From the NCBI GenBank assembly GCA_945873955.1, contig CAMCFA010000001.1:248001-312000 (forward strand): a stretch of DNA of 64,000 bases, given 5' to 3'. Position 1 is the stretch's first letter. Every line of letters starts with the position of its first letter. The translations under genes and the position numbers were made by a program. This stretch comes from an uncultured Clostridia bacterium. Its GTDB lineage: Bacteria; Bacillota; Clostridia; Oscillospirales; Ruminococcaceae. The notes under the pieces are model-generated. The model ran no database searches. It saw only the letters and a program-made list of their open reading frames with translations, and was not told the origin of the DNA. This document shows, one piece after another, positions 1 through 8,525 of the stretch.

Positions 1-341
1 TCCCGCTTCATCTGAAGGATATCTTTTTCAAGGTTCATAAACCGCTCCTGTACCTGCGGCAGGCATTCCTCAATACCGAACTGCCGCGCGAACCTCTCAA
101 ACAGCCGAAGCGTGCGCCAAGGGTCGAAACATTCACAGTCCATTTCGTCGATAAAGACGTGATATTCCGAATTCAGCGTGAACAGAATGATCTCGTCATC
201 TTGGACTTCGGCGCTTTCTATCAGCGAGGTGTGGATCTCCGTTCCGTCAAGGCAGCGTGGGCTGGAATGCCCGTAAACGATACCGTTTGCGCAATATCCT
301 ATCCCGGTATAGGAAATAAACCAGTTTTCCAAAGTGATCAT
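1..341 (-). CDS. Hypothetical protein, 3' part cut by the window edge
   Basis: An open frame starts at the ATG at 339-341 and runs off the left edge, giving at least 113 residues. The start sits four bases after a clear ribosome binding site (GGAGAAATT) and 20 bases downstream of the GH3 gene stop, so it looks like the last visible gene of the same minus-strand string. The protein begins MITLENWFISYTGIG and is acidic and soluble, with no signal peptide or membrane segment. The middle (FIDEMDCECFDPWRTLRLF) and the charged helical end look like a small intracellular regulatory or binding protein, but I do not recognise the family. Confidence 0.6.
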   Translation of the reverse strand, partial: MITLENWFISYTGIGYCANGIVYGHSSPRCLDGTEIHTSLIESAEVQDDEIILFTLNSEYHVFIDEMDCECFDPWRTLRLFERFARQFGIEECLPQVQERFMNLEKDILQMKR

Positions 342-361
342 AATTTCTCCAAAATGCGCAT

Positions 362-3157
362 TTAGCTGAACTTGAAGGATTTCAGCGAAAGCATGCCGCT
401 GGAAGTAAATTTCAGCGTAAATATGCCGTCAACAGGCTCTGCGTCAGCATTTATCGTGACAAATTCCGTCAGACTTGCGGTGGGCGGGATCTTCAGCGCG
501 GTGACGGTATTGCCGGTTTCCTCGCAGATAATAGTGAGCGCTGCGGTGTCGCCGGGATTTGATACCGTGACTTCAACCGAATGATAACCTCTCATGCGGC
601 AGTATTCAAAGGAAATACTGCTCTGCCAGTCATCAATGAGGGCGTATTCTTCAAGGTTCTTGTCTGCGTCAAAGGTAACACCCGTGTAGTCAAGAGCGGT
701 GACTGCTGGGATCTCCTTAGATACCTCAAGCCCCTCGCAGCAGGCTGCGTTCACCTGTATCTCGCAGGTTCTGCGTATCTCTGTTGAAGAACCGCCGACT
801 TGCAGCGTGTAATTGCCACTGTACAGTTCGAAATCGTCCTTGTTGACGTCCCAGAAGGAAAGATCGTCCACGTTGAAGCTAAGCTCTACCGTGACCGACT
901 CGCCGCGGGGAACAAACACACGTTTGAACTCCTTGAGCTGCTTTTTCGGCATGGTGAGCGGCAGCTTCGGGGAAACAGCGTAAAGCTGAACTACCTCGTC
1001 GCCGTCCATGCGCCCGACGTTTTCAAGCTCAAAGGAGAGCTTAACCGTTTCGCCCCTGCCGTAGGACAGCTTCTCCGGCTTTAGTGCGCTATATCTGAAC
1101 GCGGTGTAGCTAAGACCATGCCCGAACGGGAACAGCGGCTCGCCGTCGTAATACAGATATGTGGAACGGGTGCGCATTATGTTGTAGTCCTTGATGTCGC
1201 AAAGCTCCCCGGCGGACTTATACCATGTGACCGGGCAGCGCCCAGCGGGTGATACATCGCCGAAAAGCGTCCTTGTCACCGCCGCACCCAACGTCGGACC
1301 AGCGTGACAGATATGCATAACTGTTGATGAGTGCTTGTTGTCAAGCTCATACGGGTAGCCGGAGATAAGAAACAGTACTGAATCCGGGTTTAAGGCAAGC
1401 GCGGCGTCAAGATTGCGCTGCTGCTTCTCCGGGAGCTTAAGGTGCTTTCTGTCCATAGTTTCCCGCGCATTTATCAAGGGATTGTTTCCGCAGAACACAA
1501 CGGTCTGGTGCGCTTCGGTTGATACGCGGCGCACGCGCTCGGTGCCGTCCGAGAACATCTCAATATTAAATATCCCGGTCGCGGGAGGTTTCAGCGCCGT
1601 AGTAACTGAGATCCCGCGGTCATTATTTATATACAGGAAACGCTTCTGCCAGTTGCGGAACACACAATCCCTGCCGTCGCGTTCAAGGTAGAAAAGCTCC
1701 TTTACGAACCAGCCGTAAGGCTGGTCGGCGGTGCATTTCATTTCGGTGCCGGTATCAGACAGGAATTTCTTGTTGAAACGGGAACGCAGCGATACCGCCC
1801 CGTCGCCCCATTCAAACAGCTCAAACAGGCAGGTTTCGTTAATGAGCGGGCAATCGCATTTTACCGTGCCGTCCTCTGAAACTGAGAAATAGAATCCGTT
1901 TTCGCCATTTCGCAGCGCAATAACGTCGTTTCCGTTCTCGTAGATGATGTTTTCCCGACCAATTTCAGCGGTGAGAACGTCAAGGATAGTATTGCACTTA
2001 GGCGAAAGCCCGGTGTACCAGTCGCGGAAGATCATGTCCGCGTGATAGCCGATAACGGCAAGTTTTCCGTCCTTTGACAGAGGCAGTACCCCGCGGCTGT
2101 TCCGCAGAAGTATCACCGACTCCTCAGCGGCGGTCTGCGCTGCCTTAAAATGCTCGTCGGAGCAGAGAAGCTCCTCCGGGTAGCTGTCGAACGGCGTTTT
2201 CTCGTCGAATTCACCAAGCAGGAAACGTGCTTTCAGAGCGCCGAACAGCGCACGGTCAATGTTCTGTTCGGTAATGAGTCCCTTTTCCAGCGCGTCCCTT
2301 GCGGCTGTGCGAACTACTTCCTCGCTGTCGGTTATTATGTCCGCGCCGTCATGTGAATATATCTTTGCGAAAGCCTCAGTGTGAGTTTTGTCCCGGCGGT
2401 GGTACTGCACGTTCTGAATGAAATCACCGCCGTCGGTGACAGCAAACAGAAGTCCCCACTGCTCGCGGCAGTATTTCTGAAGCTCCTTTGAGGCGATCTG
2501 CTCAACGCCGTTCACCTCATTGTAGGCGGTCATCAGACTTCCTGCCCTGCCCTCACGGACAGGCTTTTCAAACGCACGGAGATAATATTCGTGCTTCAGC
2601 CGGGTAGGTATATTCACGTTGCAGGTTCCACGGTCCTCCTCGTTGTTGTCAGCGTAGAAGTGCTTCAACGTGGGTATCACACGGCGGTATTTTTCGTCGT
2701 CCCCCGCCATGCCGCCGGTGAATGCCGCCGCAAGAGTTCCGGCAAGGCAGGGATCCTCGCCGTAGCCCTCCTCGGTCCTGCCCCAGCGCGGGTCGCGTTC
2801 AAGGTCAACAGTCGGTCCCCAAACGCACAGGCTGGCTCTGTCTTTCTTGCGGTAGATACGCGTTTCTATACCGGTGATCTCACCCATGCGGCGCATGATA
2901 TCCGGGTCAAATGTCGCCGCAAGCCCGAACGGCTCCGGGAATACGGTGGTGGGAGCCTCGCCGTTTTTATCGTCGCGGCAGACAAGCCCGCGCGCCACCT
3001 CCGCACCGATCCAGAATTCCTTAATCCCCAGCCGGGGAACGGGATTCATGTGGGTGGTGAGAAGCCCCAGTTTTTCGTCAAGGGTGAGTTCGTCAAGCAG
3101 TAGTCTGGTTCGTTCGTCAAAGTCAAGTGAAGCGTCTAGAAATCTGTGTTCCGGCAT
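362..3157 (-). CDS. Glycoside hydrolase family 3 beta-glycosidase, multidomain
   Basis: A 931-residue GH3 enzyme, expected to release terminal beta-linked sugars (glucose or xylose; the substrate cannot be read from the sequence). The N-terminal barrel has the family motifs ERDPRWGRTEEGYGEDP (120-136), KHFYADNNEEDRG and a VTDGGD segment (240-245) with the likely nucleophile D242. The second GH3 domain is split by an insertion at about 410-540 that looks like a beta-trefoil/fascin-like sugar-binding fold (NGFYFSVSEDG, KFLSDTG, RFLYINNDRG). It resumes with CHAGPTLGAA (617-626) and FPFGHGLSYT (676-685). A fibronectin III-like domain (about 698-790) and a 125-residue beta-sandwich resembling CBM6 follow. 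There is no signal peptide, so the enzyme is probably cytoplasmic and acts on imported oligosaccharides. The start has a GGGAGGGG ribosome binding site. It lies 18 bases after the small membrane protein gene. Confidence 0.9.
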   Translation of the reverse strand: MPEHRFLDASLDFDERTRLLLDELTLDEKLGLLTTHMNPVPRLGIKEFWIGAEVARGLVCRDDKNGEAPTTVFPEPFGLAATFDPDIMRRMGEITGIETRIYRKKDRASLCVWGPTVDLERDPRWGRTEEGYGEDPCLAGTLAAAFTGGMAGDDEKYRRVIPTLKHFYADNNEEDRGTCNVNIPTRLKHEYYLRAFEKPVREGRAGSLMTAYNEVNGVEQIASKELQKYCREQWGLLFAVTDGGDFIQNVQYHRRDKTHTEAFAKIYSHDGADIITDSEEVVRTAARDALEKGLITEQNIDRALFGALKARFLLGEFDEKTPFDSYPEELLCSDEHFKAAQTAAEESVILLRNSRGVLPLSKDGKLAVIGYHADMIFRDWYTGLSPKCNTILDVLTAEIGRENIIYENGNDVIALRNGENGFYFSVSEDGTVKCDCPLINETCLFELFEWGDGAVSLRSRFNKKFLSDTGTEMKCTADQPYGWFVKELFYLERDGRDCVFRNWQKRFLYINNDRGISVTTALKPPATGIFNIEMFSDGTERVRRVSTEAHQTVVFCGNNPLINARETMDRKHLKLPEKQQRNLDAALALNPDSVLFLISGYPYELDNKHSSTVMHICHAGPTLGAAVTRTLFGDVSPAGRCPVTWYKSAGELCDIKDYNIMRTRSTYLYYDGEPLFPFGHGLSYTAFRYSALKPEKLSYGRGETVKLSFELENVGRMDGDEVVQLYAVSPKLPLTMPKKQLKEFKRVFVPRGESVTVELSFNVDDLSFWDVNKDDFELYSGNYTLQVGGSSTEIRRTCEIQVNAACCEGLEVSKEIPAVTALDYTGVTFDADKNLEEYALIDDWQSSISFEYCRMRGYHSVEVTVSNPGDTAALTIICEETGNTVTALKIPPTASLTEFVTINADAEPVDGIFTLKFTSSGMLSLKSFKFS

Positions 3158-3175
3158 GAAATTCCCCTCCCGAAT

Positions 3176-3625
3176 TTATTTATTTTCTTGCTTTTCCCGC
3201 TTTTTCTTCGTGACCTTTGCATAGATGAATATGTCACGGGAACGGGTGATATTGAAGCTGTTCTTTCTTATGTAGTCGTTTGCCGTTGCCTTTGGATTCG
3301 CGGTTTTCATCATGGATTTCATTATCATGCAAACGATAAGCGCGATTATAAGTCCCGCTGCCAGAGAGATAAGCAGTTTTTTTACAAAATCGTTGGAGTT
3401 CTCCTCCTCTGGAGCGGTGTTTTCGACCTCCACGGGAGTTTCCGTTTCAGCAAGAAGCAACTGCTGAACCTCTACCTGCGCGCCGTTATCTTCAAAAAGA
3501 ACTGAAACTTCTTCCTGCGCGGAAATGTCAGCATACTCCGCCGGAACAGCCGCCGCAGAGATACCTGTGAAAGTAAGCGAAAGCGCCGCCGCTGCCGCAG
3601 CAAGCAATGATGTAATCTTCTTCAT
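3176..3625 (-). CDS. Small signal-peptide membrane protein resembling the tail of TPM-domain proteins
   Basis: A 149-residue protein with a signal peptide (MKKITSLLAAAAAALSLTFT, cleavage near residue 26), a short glutamate-rich extracellular part, one membrane helix at about 85-105 (LLISLAAGLIIALIVCMIM) and a basic cytoplasmic tail ending in KVTKKKREKQENK. The tail segment NDYIRKNSFNITRSRDIFIY closely resembles, from memory, the end of Clostridial TPM-domain (YgcG-like) proteins, but the roughly 130-residue TPM domain that should sit between signal peptide and helix is absent. The next gene upstream, 12 bases away, is a zinc-ribbon protein that often accompanies TPM proteins. The function is unknown; it may be a regulatory or anchoring remnant of that pair. 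Confidence 0.7.
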   Translation of the reverse strand: MKKITSLLAAAAAALSLTFTGISAAAVPAEYADISAQEEVSVLFEDNGAQVEVQQLLLAETETPVEVENTAPEEENSNDFVKKLLISLAAGLIIALIVCMIMKSMMKTANPKATANDYIRKNSFNITRSRDIFIYAKVTKKKREKQENK

Positions 3626-3637
3626 GCACCCACCCCC

Positions 3638-4693
3638 TTACAGTATCATCTGAAGCACTGTACCTATTGCGGTGACAGCGGCGGTGATTATCGCGAATAT
3701 GCCCCAGAACTTCTTCCAGCTAACCGGCAGTTCGCCCACGAAACGTCCGGTCTGGGCATTCATTGCGAACTTGTAGATCTTGCCGCGGTAGTTGGTGCTG
3801 AGTATCCACACCGGAAGCATTGCGTAGCGTATTTCTCCGGTCTGGAGCCGCACGCTGCTGTTCTGAGTGGTAACGGTGTCGTAGCCCTTGACGGTGTTCC
3901 GCAGAAGCTGCTCCATTCCCGCTTTGATACGCTCGTTAGCGCGGGGCTGTGCAACCTGTGAGTCTATGTTGTACTTATCCGCAAGATATCCGGACAGGTA
4001 CGCCTGCTGGAACTCCACGCCCTTTGTCACATCAAACGGCTCTATCGCCTCCATATAGCGGCTTTCCATTTGTCCGCAGCCGTTCACCGGGACGTCGTCA
4101 AAGAACGCATTTCCCTCGCGGATAACCATGTAATGCTCGGTCTTGGTGTAGTCGAAATCGTCGGTAGACCACTTCTTGACCTTTGTAGCGTCAAAGCGCA
4201 TTTTCCCGGCGGCGTCGCAGTCGTACAACCAGAACGGAACGTAGATACCCTTTATCTCTTGGATACGGTGCTCCGACACAAAGGTCGGCGGCAGGAGCGG
4301 CTTTCCCTTGCAGAAATTACGGAGCGCCTCTTGAGCGTCCTCCTTGCTTTTCTGGAACGGAATAATGAGATCCGGCTTCAGCAGACCGGAAACGTTGTCC
4401 GCAAGGACTACCGGGCTGTCGCAATAGGGACAGCTAGTCGCCGCGGAGTCCTCCTCCGTGGTTATAGCGCCGCCGCAGGACTGGCAGATATAGGTTTTCA
4501 TTCCGGAAACCTCGCCGGAATTCTGATAGGGCGTCCAAGCGTAATTCTCAACCGGCTTTTCGGCTTCCTCCTGCGCGAATTCCTCCAGCGTTGGGATATC
4601 GTATGTGTTGTCGCAGTAATCGCACTTCATCTTCTGCTCGTCGCTGTTCCATTTGAGGGCGGCGCCGCAGGCGGGACATTTGTACTCTGCCAT
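3638..4693 (-). CDS. Double zinc-ribbon membrane-anchored protein
   Basis: A 351-residue protein with two four-cysteine zinc ribbons: C6-x2-C9...C24-x2-C27 and C70-x2-C73...C88-x2-C91. A mixed alpha/beta middle part of unknown function follows, and one C-terminal membrane helix (about 328-350, GIFAIITAAVTAIGTVL) that should leave the ribbons in the cytoplasm. Proteins of this shape are common in Clostridia and are usually annotated as TFIIB-type zinc ribbon proteins near TPM or SPFH/virion-core proteins. Transcription from the upstream U32 gene is likely, since only 70 bases separate them; a small GC hairpin (4740-4753) lies in that gap but lacks a T-run. The start is preceded by GGAAAGGAA. 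Confidence 0.75.
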   Translation of the reverse strand: MAEYKCPACGAALKWNSDEQKMKCDYCDNTYDIPTLEEFAQEEAEKPVENYAWTPYQNSGEVSGMKTYICQSCGGAITTEEDSAATSCPYCDSPVVLADNVSGLLKPDLIIPFQKSKEDAQEALRNFCKGKPLLPPTFVSEHRIQEIKGIYVPFWLYDCDAAGKMRFDATKVKKWSTDDFDYTKTEHYMVIREGNAFFDDVPVNGCGQMESRYMEAIEPFDVTKGVEFQQAYLSGYLADKYNIDSQVAQPRANERIKAGMEQLLRNTVKGYDTVTTQNSSVRLQTGEIRYAMLPVWILSTNYRGKIYKFAMNAQTGRFVGELPVSWKKFWGIFAIITAAVTAIGTVLQMIL

Positions 4694-4763
4694 AGCATGT
4701 TCCTTTCCGCAGCAGGGCTGCTTGGTTATTTTTATGTATGCGCCGTCCGGCGCTGGAATATCA

Positions 4764-6008
4764 CTATATTTTCTTCCTGAGGATAGTATGCGGCGGGACT
4801 GCTATATCCGTCGGTACTGTCAGCTTTTCAGTTGCTCTGCGGGCTATCTCTATCGGCAGCCCGTCCTTGTCGAACATCTTCTCCGGTACGAATTTTATCG
4901 GCTCTGCGTGCGGCGGAAGAAGCTCCAACTCGTCAGAGAGGGTGAAGTAATTCCGCTGGGTGAGGTTCATTATGCCCCCCTCGCAGAAATCGACCACTCC
5001 AACGAAGTCATAATCCCGCATGTAGCCGCTGTCCGCGAAATACTGACCACCATTCGTGACCTCGGCGGGGTCTTGACTTCCGGCACCGTCGGTGGGCTTT
5101 CCGTAGAAAAATCCCGTGCAGTAGGGGCGGTGGCTGATCTTATTCACCTCGTCAAGCACCCACTGCGGCGGCTTCTCGCCTTTAAGATAGCTGTCCAGCG
5201 CCGCGCGGTATGCATTCACCGTGAGCGCAACGTAATAAGCGGACTTAGCTCTGCCTTCGATTTTGAAGCTGGTGACTCCCGCTTCAATGAGGTCGTCAAG
5301 ATGATCTATCATGCACATGTCGCGGGCATTCAAGATGTAACTCCCGCGCTCGTCCTCAAACACTTTGTAGAACTGATTGGGGCGCTTTTCCTCCATGAGA
5401 TAGTATCCCCAGCGACAGGGCTGGGCGCATTCACCGCGGTTCGCGCCTCTCCCGGTCAGATACTCCGAAATAAGGCAGCGCCCGGAAAAGCTGACGCACA
5501 TTGCTCCATGCACGAATACCTCTATCTCCATATCCTCCGGTATCTTCCGGCGGATCTCGCGGATATTCTCAAGATCGACCTCTCGCGCAAGAACCACCCG
5601 CTTCGCGCCCATTTTGTACAGCTCCAGCGCGGTGCGGTAGTTCACGACCCCCGTCTGGGTTGAGATGTGCAGATCCAGCTTGGGCGCGTATTCCTTTATG
5701 AGCGAAATTATCCCCAGATCGCACGCTATCGCGGCGTCAACACCGCACTCCTGCGCGGCGGCGATGAACTGCGGGAACTGCTCGATCTCGCTGTTCAAAG
5801 GTATCGTGTTGCAGGTGAGGTACACCTTTACCCCTCTTTCATGGGAAAGGCTGACCGCAGCGGCAAGCCCCTCCATGTCGAAGTTCTTTGCGCCGGCGCG
5901 CATACCGAAGCTCTTACCAGCAAGGTATACTGCGTCGCAGCCGTAGTCCAGCGCGGAGATAAGGCACTCCATATCCCCCGCCGGAGCAAGCAGCTCTGTT
6001 TTATTCAT
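4764..6008 (-). CDS. U32 family protein, probable tRNA uridine hydroxylase TrhP-like
   Basis: A 414-residue member of peptidase family U32. It starts LLAPAGDMECLISALDYGCD and contains the family signature EVFVHGAMCVSFSGRC with conserved cysteines, then GECAQPCRWGYY and FKIEGRAKSAYY. The upstream in-frame region is only shadow sequence; the ATG at 6006-6008 sits four bases after the mltG stop and follows GAGGAATGAACCT. In Bacillus subtilis the U32 genes yrrN and yrrO lie just after mltG (yrrL) and make 5-hydroxyuridine in tRNA, and the same order is seen here without yrrM and with a single U32 gene. I therefore infer a prephenate-dependent tRNA hydroxylation role (TrhP) rather than collagenase activity, although that substrate assignment rests on synteny. 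Confidence 0.85.
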   Translation of the reverse strand: MNKTELLAPAGDMECLISALDYGCDAVYLAGKSFGMRAGAKNFDMEGLAAAVSLSHERGVKVYLTCNTIPLNSEIEQFPQFIAAAQECGVDAAIACDLGIISLIKEYAPKLDLHISTQTGVVNYRTALELYKMGAKRVVLAREVDLENIREIRRKIPEDMEIEVFVHGAMCVSFSGRCLISEYLTGRGANRGECAQPCRWGYYLMEEKRPNQFYKVFEDERGSYILNARDMCMIDHLDDLIEAGVTSFKIEGRAKSAYYVALTVNAYRAALDSYLKGEKPPQWVLDEVNKISHRPYCTGFFYGKPTDGAGSQDPAEVTNGGQYFADSGYMRDYDFVGVVDFCEGGIMNLTQRNYFTLSDELELLPPHAEPIKFVPEKMFDKDGLPIEIARRATEKLTVPTDIAVPPHTILRKKI

Positions 6009-6012
6009 AGGT

Positions 6013-7410
6013 TCATTCCTCCTCGCGGAGAGCAGCGTCAATGATATTCTGCTCGTGCTTCTCAACGGTGCTTGCGAAGTAGAATACGCCGTCGCTGCTG
6101 CTCACGAAGAAGTAGAAGTCTGTTTCGGCAGGATAAAGCGCCGCGTTTATAGCTTCAAGTCCCGGGCTGCATATCGGACCTGCGGGCAGACCCTCGCAGG
6201 TGTAGGTGTCGTAGGCGTTGATTACGCCCTCGTACAGTCCTAATGAGTTAGACGGGATATTCGGCTTGATATAGTCTTGAATATAATGCTCAGTTGTGTC
6301 AGACTGGAGGTGCGGGAACTCGTACATATTCTCCAGACGATTGTGGAATACGGAGGAAATATTCGCCATGTTTTCCTCGTTCGTACCCTCTTTCTGAATG
6401 AGGGACGCAAGAGTGATCACCTGATCGAAGCTCATTCCCAGCTCCTCGGCGCGGGCGTACATTGACTTTGTGACCTTGCTCTCGAAGTTTGCGTACATCT
6501 TCTCTGCTGCCTTTTTAGCGTACTCGCTGGTGTCCATATCCGGCTTATCCGTGAGGTCGTCGATAACGTAGAACTCGTAGGTATCCGGGAAAAGGTAGCC
6601 CTCCAGCGCATAGAAGCGCTCGTCGGTGACGTTTATCTGCTCCTCAAAATCGTACTTATCCAGCTTGGTGCGGTAGTATTTCTCGAAATCCTCCGCGCGG
6701 CAGACAAGGTTGTTCTCAAGAAGCTGCCCGATCTGCTGGGCATTGTAGCCCTCCGGGATCATGATCGTGACGGTATTCGTGTAGGTGCGCTCTGTTTTCA
6801 GCAGCGTGATGATATTGCTGTACGACATGCCGGAATTAACGATATATTCGCCGTCAAGGAAGCCCTCCGCCTTGTCGGTGATGTTGATATAGGTCTTGAA
6901 CAGCCACGGCATCTCGATTATGCCCTTTTCGTGCAGCTCGTCGGCGATCGTTTCAACGTTCATGCTGCTGTCGATAACAATTTCAGCCTCATGATTCGGC
7001 TTTGCCATTCCGGTGTAGTCCATAAGGGCAACGATCACCTTCCACGCAAGGAAAACTCCCACGCAGAGCGCCGCCGCAGAAAGCACTACTCCCAAAAAGA
7101 TATGCCCCATAGTGCGGGTGTGATTCGTCTGGTGCTTCTTTTTTCTGCGCTTTTTGCGCTTCCTTACGGGATTAGGAGCGGTATAGACCTCCTGCTGATC
7201 CTCGTCCGGAAGCGACAGGGAATCCATCATTCTGGTGCTGCCGGGATCGTCCGCGCTGTTCAGTTCCGCGAAGCGCTCTCTGGGCGCTATTCCCCCGGTC
7301 AGGTCCTCCTGACCGTCGGCGTCATGTATGCTGTCAAGCTCCCTTGTAGCGCCAAAATCGTCCGCGCCGTCCGTCGGGACCCCCAGTTGGTCGAAATCTT
7401 TATTATCCAT
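6013..7410 (-). CDS. mltG: MltG-type endolytic murein transglycosylase
   Basis: A 465-residue inner-membrane enzyme expected to cut nascent glycan strands and so set the end point of peptidoglycan polymerisation. A long acidic cytoplasmic tail (1-80) is followed by a lysine/arginine-rich patch (83-93), one membrane helix (about 103-130), a LysM-like segment and the YceG domain. That domain contains YLFPDTYEF (272-280), ASLIQKEG (335-342) with the presumed catalytic E341, and LPAGPICSPG (408-417). The extended cytoplasmic tail with two DDxGxTR-like repeats (DDFGATRELDS and DDPGSTRMMDS) is longer than in Escherichia coli and could be a contact site for division proteins. The ATG follows GAGGTTAATAT, and the gene lies 34 bases after the cyclo-ligase gene. 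Confidence 0.93.
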   Translation of the reverse strand: MDNKDFDQLGVPTDGADDFGATRELDSIHDADGQEDLTGGIAPRERFAELNSADDPGSTRMMDSLSLPDEDQQEVYTAPNPVRKRKKRRKKKHQTNHTRTMGHIFLGVVLSAAALCVGVFLAWKVIVALMDYTGMAKPNHEAEIVIDSSMNVETIADELHEKGIIEMPWLFKTYINITDKAEGFLDGEYIVNSGMSYSNIITLLKTERTYTNTVTIMIPEGYNAQQIGQLLENNLVCRAEDFEKYYRTKLDKYDFEEQINVTDERFYALEGYLFPDTYEFYVIDDLTDKPDMDTSEYAKKAAEKMYANFESKVTKSMYARAEELGMSFDQVITLASLIQKEGTNEENMANISSVFHNRLENMYEFPHLQSDTTEHYIQDYIKPNIPSNSLGLYEGVINAYDTYTCEGLPAGPICSPGLEAINAALYPAETDFYFFVSSSDGVFYFASTVEKHEQNIIDAALREEE

Positions 7411-7444
7411 ATATTAACCTCATGTATCTGCCGTCGGCAGAGTT

Positions 7445-7981
7445 CTAGTCCGTGATCACAAGATCTGCGCGGCGGTCGTGCGGCTCCCGCGGGATCGCCG
7501 TCACAAAATCAGAGTAGCATATTACCGCCGCTTTTCCGGGGAATCCCGCCAGAAACCTATCGTAATAGCCCCTGCCATACCCCAGCCGAAAGCCGTTTCT
7601 GTCGCAGCACAGCGCGGGAACTATGCACAATGAATTTTCGTCACCCGCCGCAGGAATAGCCCGGTCAGCGGGTTCGTCAATGCCGAATCTTCCCGCTTTC
7701 AGCCCGTCCCAGCCGCGGATTTGATAGAATGTCAGCTCTGAGTCGCCCGAAACCGGTGTAAACACTGGTTTCCCGTGCTGAAAGCACCAGTCTATCAACT
7801 GCCTTGTGTCCACTTCAATTTCCGTGGAAACGTAGGTGAAAACCCCGCTGCACTTCTCCAAAAATGGCAGCAGCTTAGAGAAAACACATTCGTCCTTTGA
7901 ACGCTTTTCTTCTGCGGACAGCTCCCTGCGCCGCCGGATAAGCTCTTTCCTCAGGGCTTTCTTCTGCTCGGTTATGCTCAT
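7445..7981 (-). CDS. 5-formyltetrahydrofolate cyclo-ligase
   Basis: A 178-residue enzyme that converts 5-formyl-THF to 5,10-methenyl-THF with ATP, returning a folate dead-end form to one-carbon metabolism. The N-terminus is the typical basic helix (KKALRKELIRRRRELS). The nucleotide/folate-binding end has the family motif GYGRGYYDRFL, preceded by PALCCDRNGFRL. The ATG at 7979-7981 overlaps the upstream DJ-1 gene stop by four bases (ATGA), which decides this start over an in-frame start 17 codons upstream. The length matches the family (about 180-200). Grouping with thymidylate kinase gives the front of this operon a nucleotide/folate flavour. Confidence 0.9.
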   Translation of the reverse strand: MSITEQKKALRKELIRRRRELSAEEKRSKDECVFSKLLPFLEKCSGVFTYVSTEIEVDTRQLIDWCFQHGKPVFTPVSGDSELTFYQIRGWDGLKAGRFGIDEPADRAIPAAGDENSLCIVPALCCDRNGFRLGYGRGYYDRFLAGFPGKAAVICYSDFVTAIPREPHDRRADLVITD

Positions 7982-8523
7982 CTGTCCGCAACGATAGCGC
8001 TGCGCAGCTCGGCGGACTTTTCGCCGCCGCACAGAAATTTCACCAGTTCCAACCCAAATTCGATCGCAGCGCCTGCGCCTGCGGCGGTGGTGAACCTGCC
8101 GTCGGTAACACAGGGTACATTAAGCACCTTTGCACCGGTGAGGTACTGCTCAAAGCCGGGATAGCACACCGCTTCCCTGCCGGAGAGCAGCCCCAGCTTT
8201 CCAAGTATCGACGGAGCGGCACAGATAGCACCTACCGGGATATCGTTGTCAACGCAGTACTTTATCGCGCCCTGAACCACCGCCGACTTGTCAAGATTCA
8301 GCGTGCCGGGCATACCGCCGGGCAGAACTATAAGCTGTAAATCAGAAGTGAGCTTCACCTCAGATTCGGTGATGTCCGCGGAAACCTTTATCCCGTGGGA
8401 GCTGGTCGGTGTGAGCGTTCCAACACCGACGGTCTTTACCTCCAGCTTTGCGCGCCGGAGCATATCGATAGGCGCAATTGCCTCTGTTTCTTCAAATCCG
8501 TCTGCTAAAAATACATAGATCAT
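7978..8523 (-). CDS. DJ-1/PfpI superfamily protein (YajL/ThiJ-like)
   Basis: A 181-residue DJ-1 family protein. The N-terminus MIYVFLADGFEETEAIAPIDMLRRA carries the conserved acidic residue near E11/E12 that activates the catalytic cysteine. The nucleophile elbow is GAICAAPSILG, with C101. LIVLPGGMPG is the usual oxyanion-hole segment. Members act as protein or metabolite deglycases, chaperones or redox sensors; the precise reaction cannot be told from the sequence. The ATG follows CGGAGGTTAATT, two bases after the DUF2156 gene stop, so it is translated as part of the same operon. Confidence 0.9.
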   Translation of the reverse strand: MIYVFLADGFEETEAIAPIDMLRRAKLEVKTVGVGTLTPTSSHGIKVSADITESEVKLTSDLQLIVLPGGMPGTLNLDKSAVVQGAIKYCVDNDIPVGAICAAPSILGKLGLLSGREAVCYPGFEQYLTGAKVLNVPCVTDGRFTTAAGAGAAIEFGLELVKFLCGGEKSAELRSAIVADR

Positions 8524-8525
8524 AA

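Noticed and set aside
2591-3103. A 170-codon plus-strand open frame opposite the GH3 gene
   Set aside because: Antisense shadow of a clearly conserved GH3 catalytic region, with no start signals.
4653-5663. A 336-codon plus-strand open frame
   Set aside because: It lies entirely opposite the U32 gene and the start of the zinc-ribbon gene, has no ribosome binding site and no family-like sequence; it is a codon-bias shadow.
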